The notes: generated from the letters alone by a model not told the origin. 64,000 bases of DNA from Clostridiales bacterium (GCA_019418225.1 DYCF01000004.1:62001-126000); one strand, 5' to 3'; shown: positions 24,863 to 34,913, counted from the first letter of the stretch. Translations and numbers: made by a program.

Positions 24863-25663
24863 TTAAAATCCATATATTTCAGAAACTTCATCCCTTTTAG
24901 CAACTGACACAATAATATCTTTACCTACCTGAATATTGTTTTCTTCTAACGCAGTTTTGGCTGTTAAATAAGCCAAATCAGGTACATTATTATCTTTACT
25001 TAAATGGCCTAGCACTGCCCATTCTAAACCTTCATGATAAATTTCAACTAATGCTTTTGCTGCATCTTCATTATTTAAATGGCCTTTATCTCCTAAAATA
25101 CGTTTTTTAAGAGGAAATGGATAGCTTCCTGCTTCTAACATACGAATATCATGATTAAATTCTAACAAGATTCCATTAGAGCCTCGAAGATGCTGTGCAA
25201 TTTCTTCATCAACAATACCAATATCCGTTGCTAAAGTAATTTTTTTATTTTTATATTCAAAAGTATACCCTACAGGATCCACAGAATCATGGTGAATACT
25301 GTAGGGTAAAATGCGAAGTCCATCTTGCTCAATATACTTTCCTTTTTCAAGGATACGTACATTCTCTTCTTTGATAGCCCCTAACATGTTTGCTTCTAGC
25401 ATACGCTCCCATGCTTTCTTAGTTGCATAAATAGGGGTATTATATTTTCTACTAAAAATACCTACACCCTTAATATGGTCAGAATGCTCATGCGTAATTA
25501 AAATCCCATTAATGCTAGCTGGATCTACATCAATCTCACCCAATCCTGCAATAGCTTTTTTTCCGCTAATTCCTATATCAATTAAAAACTGATTTTCTCC
25601 TGCACCTAAATACGTACAGTTTCCACTACTACCACTTGCAATGGCACACAGTCTAAATTCCAT
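24863..25663 (-). CDS. MBL-fold metallo-hydrolase (YycJ/WalJ-like)
   Basis: 266 residues with the metallo-beta-lactamase core: N-terminal IASGSSGNCTYLG, the metal motif THEHSDH, ATDIG and VLGHLS near the C-terminus. The pattern matches YycJ/WalJ, a cytoplasmic nuclease-like hydrolase encoded with the WalRK system in many Firmicutes. Here it stands alone without walRK, so the functional link is uncertain. The ribosome binding site is AAGGAGAC. Confidence 0.85.
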   Translation of the reverse strand: MEFRLCAIASGSSGNCTYLGAGENQFLIDIGISGKKAIAGLGEIDVDPASINGILITHEHSDHIKGVGIFSRKYNTPIYATKKAWERMLEANMLGAIKEENVRILEKGKYIEQDGLRILPYSIHHDSVDPVGYTFEYKNKKITLATDIGIVDEEIAQHLRGSNGILLEFNHDIRMLEAGSYPFPLKKRILGDKGHLNNEDAAKALVEIYHEGLEWAVLGHLSKDNNVPDLAYLTAKTALEENNIQVGKDIIVSVAKRDEVSEIYGF

Positions 25664-25760
25664 CTTTTGTCTCCTTCACACATAATCTAGCTCTTATTAC
25701 TATATCACAAATTTAGCTAAAATGCGTGAAGTTTTTTAGGCTTATTCTGGCTATTGCACC

Positions 25761-27044
25761 CTACACATTCTCAATGCTTACTTTTTTGCTCGCATTACAA
25801 ATGATTTTTCTTGGAATTTGAGAAAGCTCTGTTAGAAGTACAACCTTATCGCCCCAAAGTGTTTGAATATATTTCAAGGTTTCTGTTGCATAAGATAAGC
25901 TTAGTTCTCGGCCATCTCCTACATGCTCCAATACCAAGGTATTGTTATCATGTCTTAATACTTCTTTTACACGGATTGTTGGAATTCCTCCCATACCTAC
26001 ACTATTTGCAAGTGTATTACGTATGCTCTTCCATCCCTCTTCATTAGAAACCTCTGAAACTACATAATACCTCTCTTCTTCTTCTAATTCACAAAGATGG
26101 CTTTCTAGGCAAAGCTCATAAGTTAAATGACTTCTAATAAATGATGCATCCCTTTCAGCTGTTCGAATCTGTGCCAGTTTCTTAAAATCCCCATCATATT
26201 TCTCATATAAATCCTGCCATATCTTAAAGCCGATATAATAAGGATTTAAACTTCCTGGTATCTGACAGATAACACCGTTGTGTACTTTATAAAATTCAAG
26301 TTCCAGACCTTGTTCCACGCCAAGCCTCTTGAATATTTGATAATGCCAAAAAGTTGCCCATCCTTCATTCATAATCTTTGTTTCAATCTGTGGCAAGAAG
26401 TATCTACTTTCTTCCATGACAATATTCATGACATCTTGTTGCCACTCCTCTAAATTACCATAGAATTTCAGGAACTCTAACAAATTATCATAAGGATACT
26501 CCGGCTTCTCCGGTTTATTATAATTTAATGGCTCACCAGCACCGCAATGATATTTGATGGAATGCGCTGCATCTAGTATCTTTTCTACTGCTTCATACCC
26601 AATACTAGGGTCTTGAATATAATCTCTAATGCGATCTGCATGCGTTTTAAAACGTTCTACCGTGACCCTTGCATTGGTATAAGTTTTAAACATACGGTTA
26701 TTTTTAAAGAAATCATTATGCCCATACACATGGGCAATGGTTAAAATTTGTAGTGCCAATGTATTGTCTTTCATGAGATAGGCAATACAAGGGTCAGAAT
26801 TAATAACCATCTCATAAGGAAGCCCTGTTAAGTTATACTTATACGCAGTCTTTAACCTATCATAACTTTTGCCATAACTCCAGTGAGAATAATGAGAAGG
26901 CATACCCACATAAGCTTCATAACAGAGCATATCTTCAAAGCTAATAATTTCAAATTCTTGAGGATAGTAATCCAGTCCTATTTCCTTAGCAATGCCTTCA
27001 ATTTGCTCATTATACTTTTCTAGATCCTTAAGCGTGTAATCCAT
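25761..27044 (-). CDS. SpoVR family protein
   Basis: 427 residues, family recognised by DYYPQEFEIISFEDMLCYEAYVGMPSHYSHWSYGKSYD and the NEGWATFWHYQIFKRLG region. SpoVR is needed for spore-cortex formation in Bacillus; homologues outside sporeformers (YcgB) accompany PrkA and YhbH. It overlaps the yhbH reading frame by 17 nt and has a purine-rich ribosome binding site (AAGGAGGAGGAGG) inside that gene, so it is the last member of the prkA-yhbH-spoVR operon. No signal peptide. Biochemical activity is not established. Confidence 0.93.
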   Translation of the reverse strand: MDYTLKDLEKYNEQIEGIAKEIGLDYYPQEFEIISFEDMLCYEAYVGMPSHYSHWSYGKSYDRLKTAYKYNLTGLPYEMVINSDPCIAYLMKDNTLALQILTIAHVYGHNDFFKNNRMFKTYTNARVTVERFKTHADRIRDYIQDPSIGYEAVEKILDAAHSIKYHCGAGEPLNYNKPEKPEYPYDNLLEFLKFYGNLEEWQQDVMNIVMEESRYFLPQIETKIMNEGWATFWHYQIFKRLGVEQGLELEFYKVHNGVICQIPGSLNPYYIGFKIWQDLYEKYDGDFKKLAQIRTAERDASFIRSHLTYELCLESHLCELEEEERYYVVSEVSNEEGWKSIRNTLANSVGMGGIPTIRVKEVLRHDNNTLVLEHVGDGRELSLSYATETLKYIQTLWGDKVVLLTELSQIPRKIICNASKKVSIENV

Positions 27045-28248
27045 CTGCCTCCTCCTCCTTTCTCTCTGTCGTTTTCTTACCAGTTTCTACAGCTAGCATC
27101 TGTTTAAATGCTGTCCATACATCTTCTTTTTTAGTAATTTTGACGGCTGTAAAATTAGGTTTATTTACATCTTCAAGATAACGGCTCATTATCGTACTTG
27201 TGTAGCTACTAGTCTTAATCTCGCCATAGCCAAATAAATTACACGTATCACAAAGTTTATTGGCAAGTTCTACTGCACGGTCATTATCTTCACCCCAGTT
27301 ATCACCATCACTGCAATGGAACGTATAAATATTCCAATTTGCTGGATTATAACGTTCTGCAATCAATTCCAAGGCCTTTTCATAGCCGCTACTTATATAA
27401 GTACCGCCACTTTCACCGCGATGGAAGAAATCATTTTCATTAACTTCCTTAGCTACCGTTGTATGGGCAATAAATGCTATTTCCACATTCATATAACGAA
27501 TGGTTAAAAACTGATACAATAGAAAATAAAAGCTACGGGCAAGATATTTTTTCGTTTGACCCATAGAACCTGATGTATCCATGATACAAATAACAACTGC
27601 ATTTGAATCACGTTTCATTTTTGGTTTTTTATAAAAGTACTTAAGATCTGTCTCATGAAATGGCATTCTCTTGTCTTCTGGATAGTCAATACCAGCTTCC
27701 TTCATTGCACGCTTTGCACGTTTTTCACGTTTAATCTTTTCAATCATACTATGCTTTTTAGAAAGTCTGTATCTCGCCCCCTTATCGCGCACACCGCTTC
27801 TCTTAGAACCATACTGGGTTTCAATTTCATTAAATTGCTTATGTTGAAGATAAGGAAGGCTTAGGTCTTCAAATAATAAAGAAATTGCTTCCTCTATTGT
27901 TACTTCTGTTTCATAGATATCTTCGCCTTCTTCATTACCTGCACCCTCTTCACCTTGCCCATTCCCTTCTCCATAGTCGCCTTTAGGAATCTTCTTTCCT
28001 TTAGCTTCTTGGCCATTACCGGACACAACCCCTTTCTGGTTGCGTCCGTATTTGAAGTAATACTCCTTTAGGCCTTTAATAGGAATCTTGATTTTCTTAT
28101 TTTTACTTTTTCCAATAATACTTTCTTCTGAAATAATGCTTCCTATATTCTCTTTAATACTTTTTTCTACTAGTTCCCTATGTCTCCTACGGTCTTCCAC
28201 GCTACGATCTCTGCTATGGGGTTGAAACTCTTTAAAAATGGCTGTCAT
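27028..28248 (-). CDS. yhbH: YhbH/YeaH family protein (DUF444) with VWA-like domain
   Basis: 406 residues. An N-terminal basic part and an acidic low-complexity stretch (GEGNGQGEEGAGNEEGEDIYE) lead to a von Willebrand A-like domain with a MIDAS motif DTSGSMG, then SGGTYISSG and HCSDGDNWGED. It is known as a sporulation-associated partner of the PrkA kinase (YeaH with YeaG in E. coli). It begins 9 nt after the prkA stop and overlaps spoVR at its end, so the three are one operon. Confidence 0.93.
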   Translation of the reverse strand: MTAIFKEFQPHSRDRSVEDRRRHRELVEKSIKENIGSIISEESIIGKSKNKKIKIPIKGLKEYYFKYGRNQKGVVSGNGQEAKGKKIPKGDYGEGNGQGEEGAGNEEGEDIYETEVTIEEAISLLFEDLSLPYLQHKQFNEIETQYGSKRSGVRDKGARYRLSKKHSMIEKIKREKRAKRAMKEAGIDYPEDKRMPFHETDLKYFYKKPKMKRDSNAVVICIMDTSGSMGQTKKYLARSFYFLLYQFLTIRYMNVEIAFIAHTTVAKEVNENDFFHRGESGGTYISSGYEKALELIAERYNPANWNIYTFHCSDGDNWGEDNDRAVELANKLCDTCNLFGYGEIKTSSYTSTIMSRYLEDVNKPNFTAVKITKKEDVWTAFKQMLAVETGKKTTERKEEEADGLHA

Positions 28249-28257
28249 ACTTTTACC

Positions 28258-30180
28258 CTAGTCTTTCCATAAATTATTAGCTGCATATTTTAGTATGACA
28301 TTACAACAATGGTCACAATATCCGTTGAGTTTCATTTCTTCAACCATAGCATCGTATTTTACGTTTTGTTCCTTATCTCTTACCTTGCTTTGAGTGATAA
28401 TTCTTGAAAGCTCTCTTACAGAAGCTGTGAGTTTCTTTTCAATGGCTTCTTTAAGAGGCTCATAAGCCGTATAATCTACTTTGCCACCGTTTCGGATAAT
28501 AGAGAACATATAAGCTGTTACATCTTGTCTGAAGCCTTTTGCACCAGCTTGCGTAATACCTAATTGCTCTTCAATAGAGCGCATGAATTCTTCATCAGGA
28601 TTAAGTTCCTCTCCTGTATTAGGGTCCTTGATTTTTGTCTTATTTGCATAAGCTTCTGCATGATCAAGATAATTATTGAACAAATCTTCAGCTTGCTCAC
28701 GATAGCCATGAATGAAAGCCTTAGTAACTTCTTTTTCAAGCATTTTATGATACTCTTTCTTGATTGTATCTTGTAAGAAACCAAGATATTTTTTCTTAAG
28801 CTCATCTGTTGTGGTCATTTCTTTGACTTCTCTTGATAAAACATCAATGAGCCCAATTGGATTAATACAATTACAATCTGATTCTGATAAAGCTGTATCA
28901 ATAGCTTTTGTAATAAATCTTGTAGAAATGCCTGTCATACCTTCACGTTCTGCTTCATCGCGAAGCTCTAAAATATCTACACGTTTTGTTGTGCCCTTTT
29001 CAATAATTTCTTCACCATTATAAATCTTCAGCTTAGTAAGTGGATCTACCTTAGCAGATGGTGTCAAACGTGTTAAAATAGCAAACATTGCTGCGATTTC
29101 TAACGTATGTGGTGCGATATGAGACTTGAAGTTAGAATTTCTAAGCATCTTTTCATAAATTTTAATTTCTTCGTTAAGCTCTAAACAATAAGGTACTTCA
29201 ATCTTAACGATACGGTCTAAGATAGCTTCGTTGGTATGATCAGATTTAAATTTATTCCACTCTGCTTCATTAGAGTGTGCTAAAATAACCCCGTCAAAAT
29301 AAATCATTGCATTTTTACCAGGCGAAGGAATACTCTTTTCCTGAGTTGCTGTAATCATGGTATGTAAGTATTCAACGTCGTTTTTAAATACCTCGATAAA
29401 TTCTACAATGCCACGATTACCTGCATTAAATGCACCATTTAAAGAAAGTACCCTTGGATCATCTTCTGGGTATAAATCCATTTTTGAGATGTCAATTGAA
29501 CCAATTAGAACCGACGTATCTTGATTGTTAGGATCTACTGGTGGCACAACGCCAATTCCTTTACGAGAGCGGACTGAGAAATCAGTTTGAACCACTGGAA
29601 AATCCTCATATTTGCCTTCAAATTCATGAACTAAACGATATTTACAAGCTGGACACAAGTCCCCTTCGATTTTAATACCTAATAGTTCCTCCATTTGTGG
29701 GCGTAAGTGTTTTGGAATAAGATGCAGAGGCTCCTCACGCATTGGGCATCCATCTAAGGCATAAATTGGATCACTTGTTTCTAGGAGATGTTTAATCGCC
29801 TCAATAAGAGAAGACTTACCTGCGCCAACAGGACCTACTAAATAGAGCACTTGCCTAGATTCTTCGCCTTTCATTGCTGCTGAACAAAAATATCTTACAA
29901 TCTTCATAATTGTCTGATCTATGCCATAAAAATCATTTTTAAAGAAATGATAACGTTTAATCATCTCTTTACCATAGATTCGCATAAGACGTGCATCCTC
30001 TTCAGTCTTAATATAGTCTACCCCTGGCTCAGTGAGCAATCTATATAGTCTTTCATGGGCTAGCTCATAAATACTTGTATCTTCCTTTAGAATATCTAGA
30101 TATTCTAAAAATGTTCCTTTAAATTTTGTTCGTTTTCTTGCCTGTCTATCAGCCATAATAAGTTCAGAAAAATCCACCAT
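28258..30180 (-). CDS. prkA: PrkA serine protein kinase / AAA+ ATPase
   Basis: 640 residues, close to E. coli YeaG. The N-terminal AAA+ core has a Walker A LVGPVGAGKSSL near residue 114 and a cysteine pair in CPACKYRL; the C-terminal region is the PrkA kinase-like domain and ends with another cysteine pair (CDHCC). It takes part in stationary-phase, stress and sporulation control with YhbH and SpoVR. AAAGGAG precedes the ATG. The start codon lies in the 3' arm of a 15-bp perfect inverted repeat (30173-30231), which could control translation. Confidence 0.94.
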   Translation of the reverse strand: MVDFSELIMADRQARKRTKFKGTFLEYLDILKEDTSIYELAHERLYRLLTEPGVDYIKTEEDARLMRIYGKEMIKRYHFFKNDFYGIDQTIMKIVRYFCSAAMKGEESRQVLYLVGPVGAGKSSLIEAIKHLLETSDPIYALDGCPMREEPLHLIPKHLRPQMEELLGIKIEGDLCPACKYRLVHEFEGKYEDFPVVQTDFSVRSRKGIGVVPPVDPNNQDTSVLIGSIDISKMDLYPEDDPRVLSLNGAFNAGNRGIVEFIEVFKNDVEYLHTMITATQEKSIPSPGKNAMIYFDGVILAHSNEAEWNKFKSDHTNEAILDRIVKIEVPYCLELNEEIKIYEKMLRNSNFKSHIAPHTLEIAAMFAILTRLTPSAKVDPLTKLKIYNGEEIIEKGTTKRVDILELRDEAEREGMTGISTRFITKAIDTALSESDCNCINPIGLIDVLSREVKEMTTTDELKKKYLGFLQDTIKKEYHKMLEKEVTKAFIHGYREQAEDLFNNYLDHAEAYANKTKIKDPNTGEELNPDEEFMRSIEEQLGITQAGAKGFRQDVTAYMFSIIRNGGKVDYTAYEPLKEAIEKKLTASVRELSRIITQSKVRDKEQNVKYDAMVEEMKLNGYCDHCCNVILKYAANNLWKD

Positions 30181-30231
30181 ATATTTTCACTCCTTTGCAT
30201 AGGAAATGCTCTCTTTAAAATATATGGTGGA
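30173..30231 (-). promoter_or_regulatory. Inverted repeat that could sequester the prkA start codon
   Basis: In the minus-strand transcript, 30231-30217 (TCCACCATATATTTT) pairs perfectly over 15 bp with 30187-30173 (AAAATATATGGTGGA), which contains the prkA ATG and next codon. The 29-nt loop holds the Shine-Dalgarno AAAGGA. The structure would hide the start codon and leave the ribosome binding site looped out. The left arm also contains CATATATT, which resembles a sporulation-sigma -10; if transcription starts in the loop the hairpin would not form in RNA. Confidence 0.6.
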
Positions 30232-30265
30232 CTTTAACAATAAATTCTTATTTCTTGTTTTTTAT

Positions 30266-32032
30266 TTAGATTAATTTTTTTATAATTAAGATACCATTCT
30301 TGCCGAGTTTGTTCACTTTTAAATAACGACTATACATAACTTGTCCTTCTATAGGTACCTCAATTTCATTTTCACTACAGTTTAATATAATCTTTAACTT
30401 ATTTTGGTTATAATCATCTATCTTTAGAAATTCAAGTACTCTAGAATTCTCTAGCTCATGGGTAAAATGAAAATTTCTACTCTTAAAAAGTGGCTCCGTA
30501 AGACGTAACTGTAACAATGTCTGAATAGTTTCCATTTCTTCTTTATACAGTCCCTCTTCAATTTCCTTCCAAGGCATACATCTTCTACAATCCGGGTCAT
30601 GTGCCCCATCTAAAAGCACTTCAGTCCCATAAAAAATGCAAGGACTACCTGGCATAGCAAGTAATAATAATATTTGCTGATACATTTTGTCTTTATTTTG
30701 AATACGATGCATTAGCCTAGCTGTATCATGGGAATCTAACAAGTTAAACAGTACATCATTCGTCTGTTGCATATATAAGGTGTAGCATCTATTAATGAGA
30801 GCTTCAAACTTTTCACTTGTCTCTTCCTGGTTCAGCCAAAAATCTGTAATTGTTTCACCTAAAGGATAATTCATCACCGCATCAAATTCATCGCCACGTA
30901 GCCAACTTATCGCATCATTCCATATCTCGCCAAGTATATAGAGGTCTTGCTTTATCGCTTTAAGCCTTCTTCTAAGTGCCTTACAGAAACTATGGGATAC
31001 TTCATTAGCCACATCTAAGCGAATCCCATCAATCTGATAAGTATTTACCCAATACTCACAAATACTGATTAAATATTCTTGAACAACTTCATTGTTCGTA
31101 TTGAATTTAGGCATCTTGTCATTAAAAGCAAAGCTAAAATAACGCCCTTCATGCGCATTGTTACCTCGAGGGTCAAAAGGCCATTCATTCACCATGAACC
31201 AATCATAATACTTAGAATTAGGCCCCTTTTCTACCACGTCCTGCCATTTAGGAAATACGGCGCCTGCATGATTAAATACGCCATCTAACATGACTTTAAT
31301 CCCCAAAGCATGTGCCTTCTCTACTAATTCTTTCATTGTCTCCTCATCACCAAAGTAAGGATCTATTTTAAAATAATCAATCGTATCATATTTATGAGTA
31401 CTTGGACTTTCATTAATAGGTGTTAAGTAAATACCTGAAATATGAAGTGACTTTAAATAGGGTAACTTTTCAATAATTCCCCTTAAATCACCTCCATAAA
31501 ATTCATTGTTTTTCACGGTATCTTGTGGCCCTGCCCATGATAATGTGCCTTCTTTATTTAAACTTGCATCGCCATTACAAAAACGCTCTGGAAAGATTTG
31601 ATACCATATGGTGTCATTTACCCATTTAGGTACTGTATTAATATCACTTTTATTCATCCATGGGAATGTAAAATATTGAGGTTGACCTTTCATCTCTTCT
31701 AAATCTTCTAAGGTATAAAAGCCATCTTCAAAATAATAGATGACCTCCTCATTACATATAAGCTCGAAATAATAGCGACATCTTTTAAAGGGTGGCTGTA
31801 CTGTTGTGGTCCACCAATTATGATGTGCTAAGCGCTTTTTAAACACTATTTCTTCTCGTTTTCCTTCCCAAGTGCTGTTACTTCCCAAAATTCCATTCGT
31901 GAAAGGGTCTCCATAGTGTAAAAACACTTTGGAGACCTCCTGACCCGTTTTCAAATTAATAATTAAGTTATTTTCATCTAATGCATAGCAATAATTATCG
32001 CTGCTACGATGATATACTCCCTGAAGTTCCAT
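30266..32032 (-). CDS. GH13 alpha-glucan hydrolase (neopullulanase / cyclomaltodextrinase type)
   Basis: 588 residues without signal peptide. The N-terminal CBM34-like domain (about 1-120) is followed by the GH13 barrel from WYQIFPERF. Catalytic residues: nucleophile Asp340 in GIRLDVANE, acid/base Glu369 in LGEIWND, stabiliser Asp436 in LLDSHDTAR. Domain layout and the MPKFNT segment fit the GH13_20 group acting on maltodextrins, cyclodextrins or pullulan inside the cell. It follows the chemoreceptor gene by 21 nt and is the last sugar gene of the maltodextrin run. The start is preceded by GGAGG. Confidence 0.92.
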   Translation of the reverse strand: MELQGVYHRSSDNYCYALDENNLIINLKTGQEVSKVFLHYGDPFTNGILGSNSTWEGKREEIVFKKRLAHHNWWTTTVQPPFKRCRYYFELICNEEVIYYFEDGFYTLEDLEEMKGQPQYFTFPWMNKSDINTVPKWVNDTIWYQIFPERFCNGDASLNKEGTLSWAGPQDTVKNNEFYGGDLRGIIEKLPYLKSLHISGIYLTPINESPSTHKYDTIDYFKIDPYFGDEETMKELVEKAHALGIKVMLDGVFNHAGAVFPKWQDVVEKGPNSKYYDWFMVNEWPFDPRGNNAHEGRYFSFAFNDKMPKFNTNNEVVQEYLISICEYWVNTYQIDGIRLDVANEVSHSFCKALRRRLKAIKQDLYILGEIWNDAISWLRGDEFDAVMNYPLGETITDFWLNQEETSEKFEALINRCYTLYMQQTNDVLFNLLDSHDTARLMHRIQNKDKMYQQILLLLAMPGSPCIFYGTEVLLDGAHDPDCRRCMPWKEIEEGLYKEEMETIQTLLQLRLTEPLFKSRNFHFTHELENSRVLEFLKIDDYNQNKLKIILNCSENEIEVPIEGQVMYSRYLKVNKLGKNGILIIKKLI

Positions 32033-32053
32033 ATATCCTCCCTCACATTTAAG

Positions 32054-34027
32054 CTAATAACATTTCTCTAATTCTTTTACAATTTCATTCATCTGCGCCG
32101 CTAGCTGATTAATCATCGTTGCACATTCAGCTTGTGTTATAGTTTTTTCATTGACTTCTTCTGTCACACAAGCAAACTCCTGCGCAATCGCATTAATTTT
32201 TACAACACGCTCTAATACACTATTTTTGTGCTTATCAATGATTGTAATCAAATCATTTGTATGATTAATTTCTTCATCAATATAATTCATTTTGCCTAAG
32301 ATCATCTGAAAGCTCTTGTTGGCATCATCTACTAAAGGCCTTTGATGCTCAAAAAGATTTACCGCTTCACCTAGTTCACCTATTGCAGAACGGCTCTTTT
32401 CTTCAATAACTGCTAAAAGACCTTGAATTGCATGAATTGCCTCACTTGTTTGCTGAGATAAATTACGCACCTCACTAGCAATTACAGCAAATCCTCTGCC
32501 AAAGTTACCAGCCCTTGCAGCTTCAATAGACGCATTTAATGCTAATAACTCTGTTTGATCATTAATGCCTTTTACCATTGTCAGTATGCCGTATATATTG
32601 GCTGTTTCTTCACTTAATGCTTTTACTGAAGTGCTCACTTTATGACTCATTTCTATATTTTTAAGTGCATTGTCATCTAAAGTACTTAAACTTTGTTGTG
32701 TGTTTTCACTAACAGCCATAACATCCTGTGATACATTTTGTACCTCGCCAACTACCTTGCCCACTTTACTTACTTGCTGCGAAAGCTGTTCCATAAGTTC
32801 TGCGGTTTCCTGTGTCTGCTCACTTTGAGTTTTCGCACCCTCCGCCACTTGTTTTACCGTACTGCTTACTTCACTGGCTAAACGTGCTGTTTCTCCACCT
32901 TGATCCTTCAAAGCCTCGGCATTTTCTTTTACCTTTTCTGTAACAATTTGACTTGCTGCAAGCATCTGCCTAATTGAGCCTAGCATATGTATAAACCCGC
33001 TTATCACAAGATTTGTTTCTACTTCTCGGCTCTTAATCACCTTTGAAATGTCTTCTTCAAAAACTAAATTACCCTCTTCAACCTTTTTCATATACTGGGC
33101 AATTTTTACAAGCGGCCTTGTAAGTTTCTTACCTAACATAACACTTAACAAAATAGCTACAATACTACACATGCATAAGACAATCAAAATATTAATACAT
33201 GACCGGTTAAATCCTTGCATTAAAACAGCTACTGGTGCAACACTCACAACCTGCCATCCATTGGTGCACTGAATTAAGCTTACAATATTACGCTTTACAT
33301 TACTTGTCACCACTACTTCTTGACGTTCTTCTTCCCCCATAGCCTGAAGTAATTGCTGCAGTGATATGGTATCTGCACTACCTGCAATCATTTTATTATC
33401 TTCATCTAATATTGCAAGAGACATTTGCCCCTCTACATTACTTAAATCTAAAAGTTCATTTAAGTAATCACTATTCATGGCAAAAATCACAGCCCCCTCA
33501 CTGCCACCTGCTACCTTTCTTGCCAAATAAATATTGCCATCATCTAAGGTAAACCATGTAAACTCTGTAGTTTGTGCCGTAACTACCTTATCATATACTC
33601 TATTTAATTTAAAATTTTGTAAGTTAAATGTATCCTTCGTCTTTACATTTTTATAATAAATGGTATCGTTTCCGTAAATATAAATACCATTTATAGCATC
33701 TTGCACTTTAATAACTGGTGAAACAACTTCTTGAACCTTTCCTCTTAATACAGATTGTTCGTTTGCACTTAGCTGATCATATTGATTTATCATCTTTTGG
33801 ATATAAGAGGAACTTGTTAAATCTCCCATTACCCCTCTACCTGTTTCAATAAAGCCATTTACATTATAGCTTAATTGTTCTACAAGCTTTTTAGTATATA
33901 CGCTTACCAATTCTTCAGTACTGTTAGTTGTAAACTTGATGCTCATAGACATGATAATCAGTGCGGGTACAATGGCAATAAATGAAAAGTACATAATAAG
34001 TTTAGTCTGCAGTTTTCTTTGCCTCAT
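32054..34027 (-). CDS. Methyl-accepting chemotaxis protein within the maltodextrin operon
   Basis: 657 residues from the chosen ATG: a membrane helix near the N-terminus, a double-Cache-like extracellular sensor of about 240 residues, a second helix (CINILIVLCMCSIVAILLSVML), HAMP, and the signalling coiled coil. The tip reads DQTELLALNASIEAARAGNFGRGF, where the common form has QTNLLALN and ARAGE. An upstream in-frame ATG (34048) lacks a ribosome binding site, whereas AGGAGGAAGATTT precedes the ATG at 34027. It lies 11 nt before... that is, its coding region begins 31 nt after the MalG stop and ends 21 nt before GH13, so it is likely transcribed with them. Sensing maltodextrin directly or through the binding protein is inferred. 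Confidence 0.9.
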   Translation of the reverse strand: MRQRKLQTKLIMYFSFIAIVPALIIMSMSIKFTTNSTEELVSVYTKKLVEQLSYNVNGFIETGRGVMGDLTSSSYIQKMINQYDQLSANEQSVLRGKVQEVVSPVIKVQDAINGIYIYGNDTIYYKNVKTKDTFNLQNFKLNRVYDKVVTAQTTEFTWFTLDDGNIYLARKVAGGSEGAVIFAMNSDYLNELLDLSNVEGQMSLAILDEDNKMIAGSADTISLQQLLQAMGEEERQEVVVTSNVKRNIVSLIQCTNGWQVVSVAPVAVLMQGFNRSCINILIVLCMCSIVAILLSVMLGKKLTRPLVKIAQYMKKVEEGNLVFEEDISKVIKSREVETNLVISGFIHMLGSIRQMLAASQIVTEKVKENAEALKDQGGETARLASEVSSTVKQVAEGAKTQSEQTQETAELMEQLSQQVSKVGKVVGEVQNVSQDVMAVSENTQQSLSTLDDNALKNIEMSHKVSTSVKALSEETANIYGILTMVKGINDQTELLALNASIEAARAGNFGRGFAVIASEVRNLSQQTSEAIHAIQGLLAVIEEKSRSAIGELGEAVNLFEHQRPLVDDANKSFQMILGKMNYIDEEINHTNDLITIIDKHKNSVLERVVKINAIAQEFACVTEEVNEKTITQAECATMINQLAAQMNEIVKELEKCY

Positions 34028-34058
34028 AAATCTTCCTCCTATATCCATATTTAAAATA

Positions 34059-34913
34059 CTATTTTACAGAACCACTTGTAACACCTGATACATAGTATTT
34101 TTGAAGCCAAATAAATAATATGGTAATTGGAATAGCAATACATACACTACCAGCAGCAAACATGGTGAAGCAGTTTTCAATATTTTCTTTTTCTGTCATA
34201 TACCAAAGTCCAATAGCTACTGTATATTTTTCATAGTTGTCACCCATGATAATCTTTGCAAAAATATAATCCATCCAAGGTGAAATAAATGCTTGAAGTG
34301 CTGTATACACAATAATTGGTTTTGAAAGTGGTAATACAATCTTTGTAAAAACTTGTGCATTAGTCGCTCCATCAATACGTGCTGCTTCATCTATTTCTTT
34401 GGAAATTGTATCAAAGAATCCTTTAGAAATATAAAATGTTGTCGCTGCTGATGCTGAATATACTAAAACAAGTGCCAGAAGGCTTTGTGTTAAACCTACA
34501 GCCTTTAAAACATAATATACAGCAATCATTGACATAAAGCCTGGGAACATACCAAGTACAAGAGCTAAATTCATATATGCTTTTCTAAGTCTAAAACGCA
34601 TTCTAGACATTACATAAGATACAGATAAATTGATTGTTGTACTTAATGCGCAAGATCCAATAGCTACAATTAACGTATTCACAAACCACTTTTTAAATGG
34701 AAAGACACTAGCATCCGAAAAAAGTCTTGCATAATTATTAAGTGTAAATTGTTTAGGAATAAAATACTGTACAAATGCTTTTCCTTCTGCCCTAAAAGAC
34801 GTTAATATAATCCATATAATTGGAATCAGCCAAATGATACTCATAATTCCAAGTATCGCATAAACGGTTCCATTGCTTAATTTTTTACGTGCAGTATTGG
34901 TCATTTTACTCAT
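34059..34913 (-). CDS. Maltodextrin ABC transporter permease (MalG-type)
   Basis: 284 residues with six predicted helices and the EAA loop EAARIDGATNAQVFTKIVLPLSKP. It overlaps the MalF-type gene by 4 nt (ATGA), so the two are coupled. Substrate assignment comes from the adjacent GH13, malQ and glgP genes. The ATPase is missing from the locus. Confidence 0.9.
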   Translation of the reverse strand: MSKMTNTARKKLSNGTVYAILGIMSIIWLIPIIWIILTSFRAEGKAFVQYFIPKQFTLNNYARLFSDASVFPFKKWFVNTLIVAIGSCALSTTINLSVSYVMSRMRFRLRKAYMNLALVLGMFPGFMSMIAVYYVLKAVGLTQSLLALVLVYSASAATTFYISKGFFDTISKEIDEAARIDGATNAQVFTKIVLPLSKPIIVYTALQAFISPWMDYIFAKIIMGDNYEKYTVAIGLWYMTEKENIENCFTMFAAGSVCIAIPITILFIWLQKYYVSGVTSGSVK

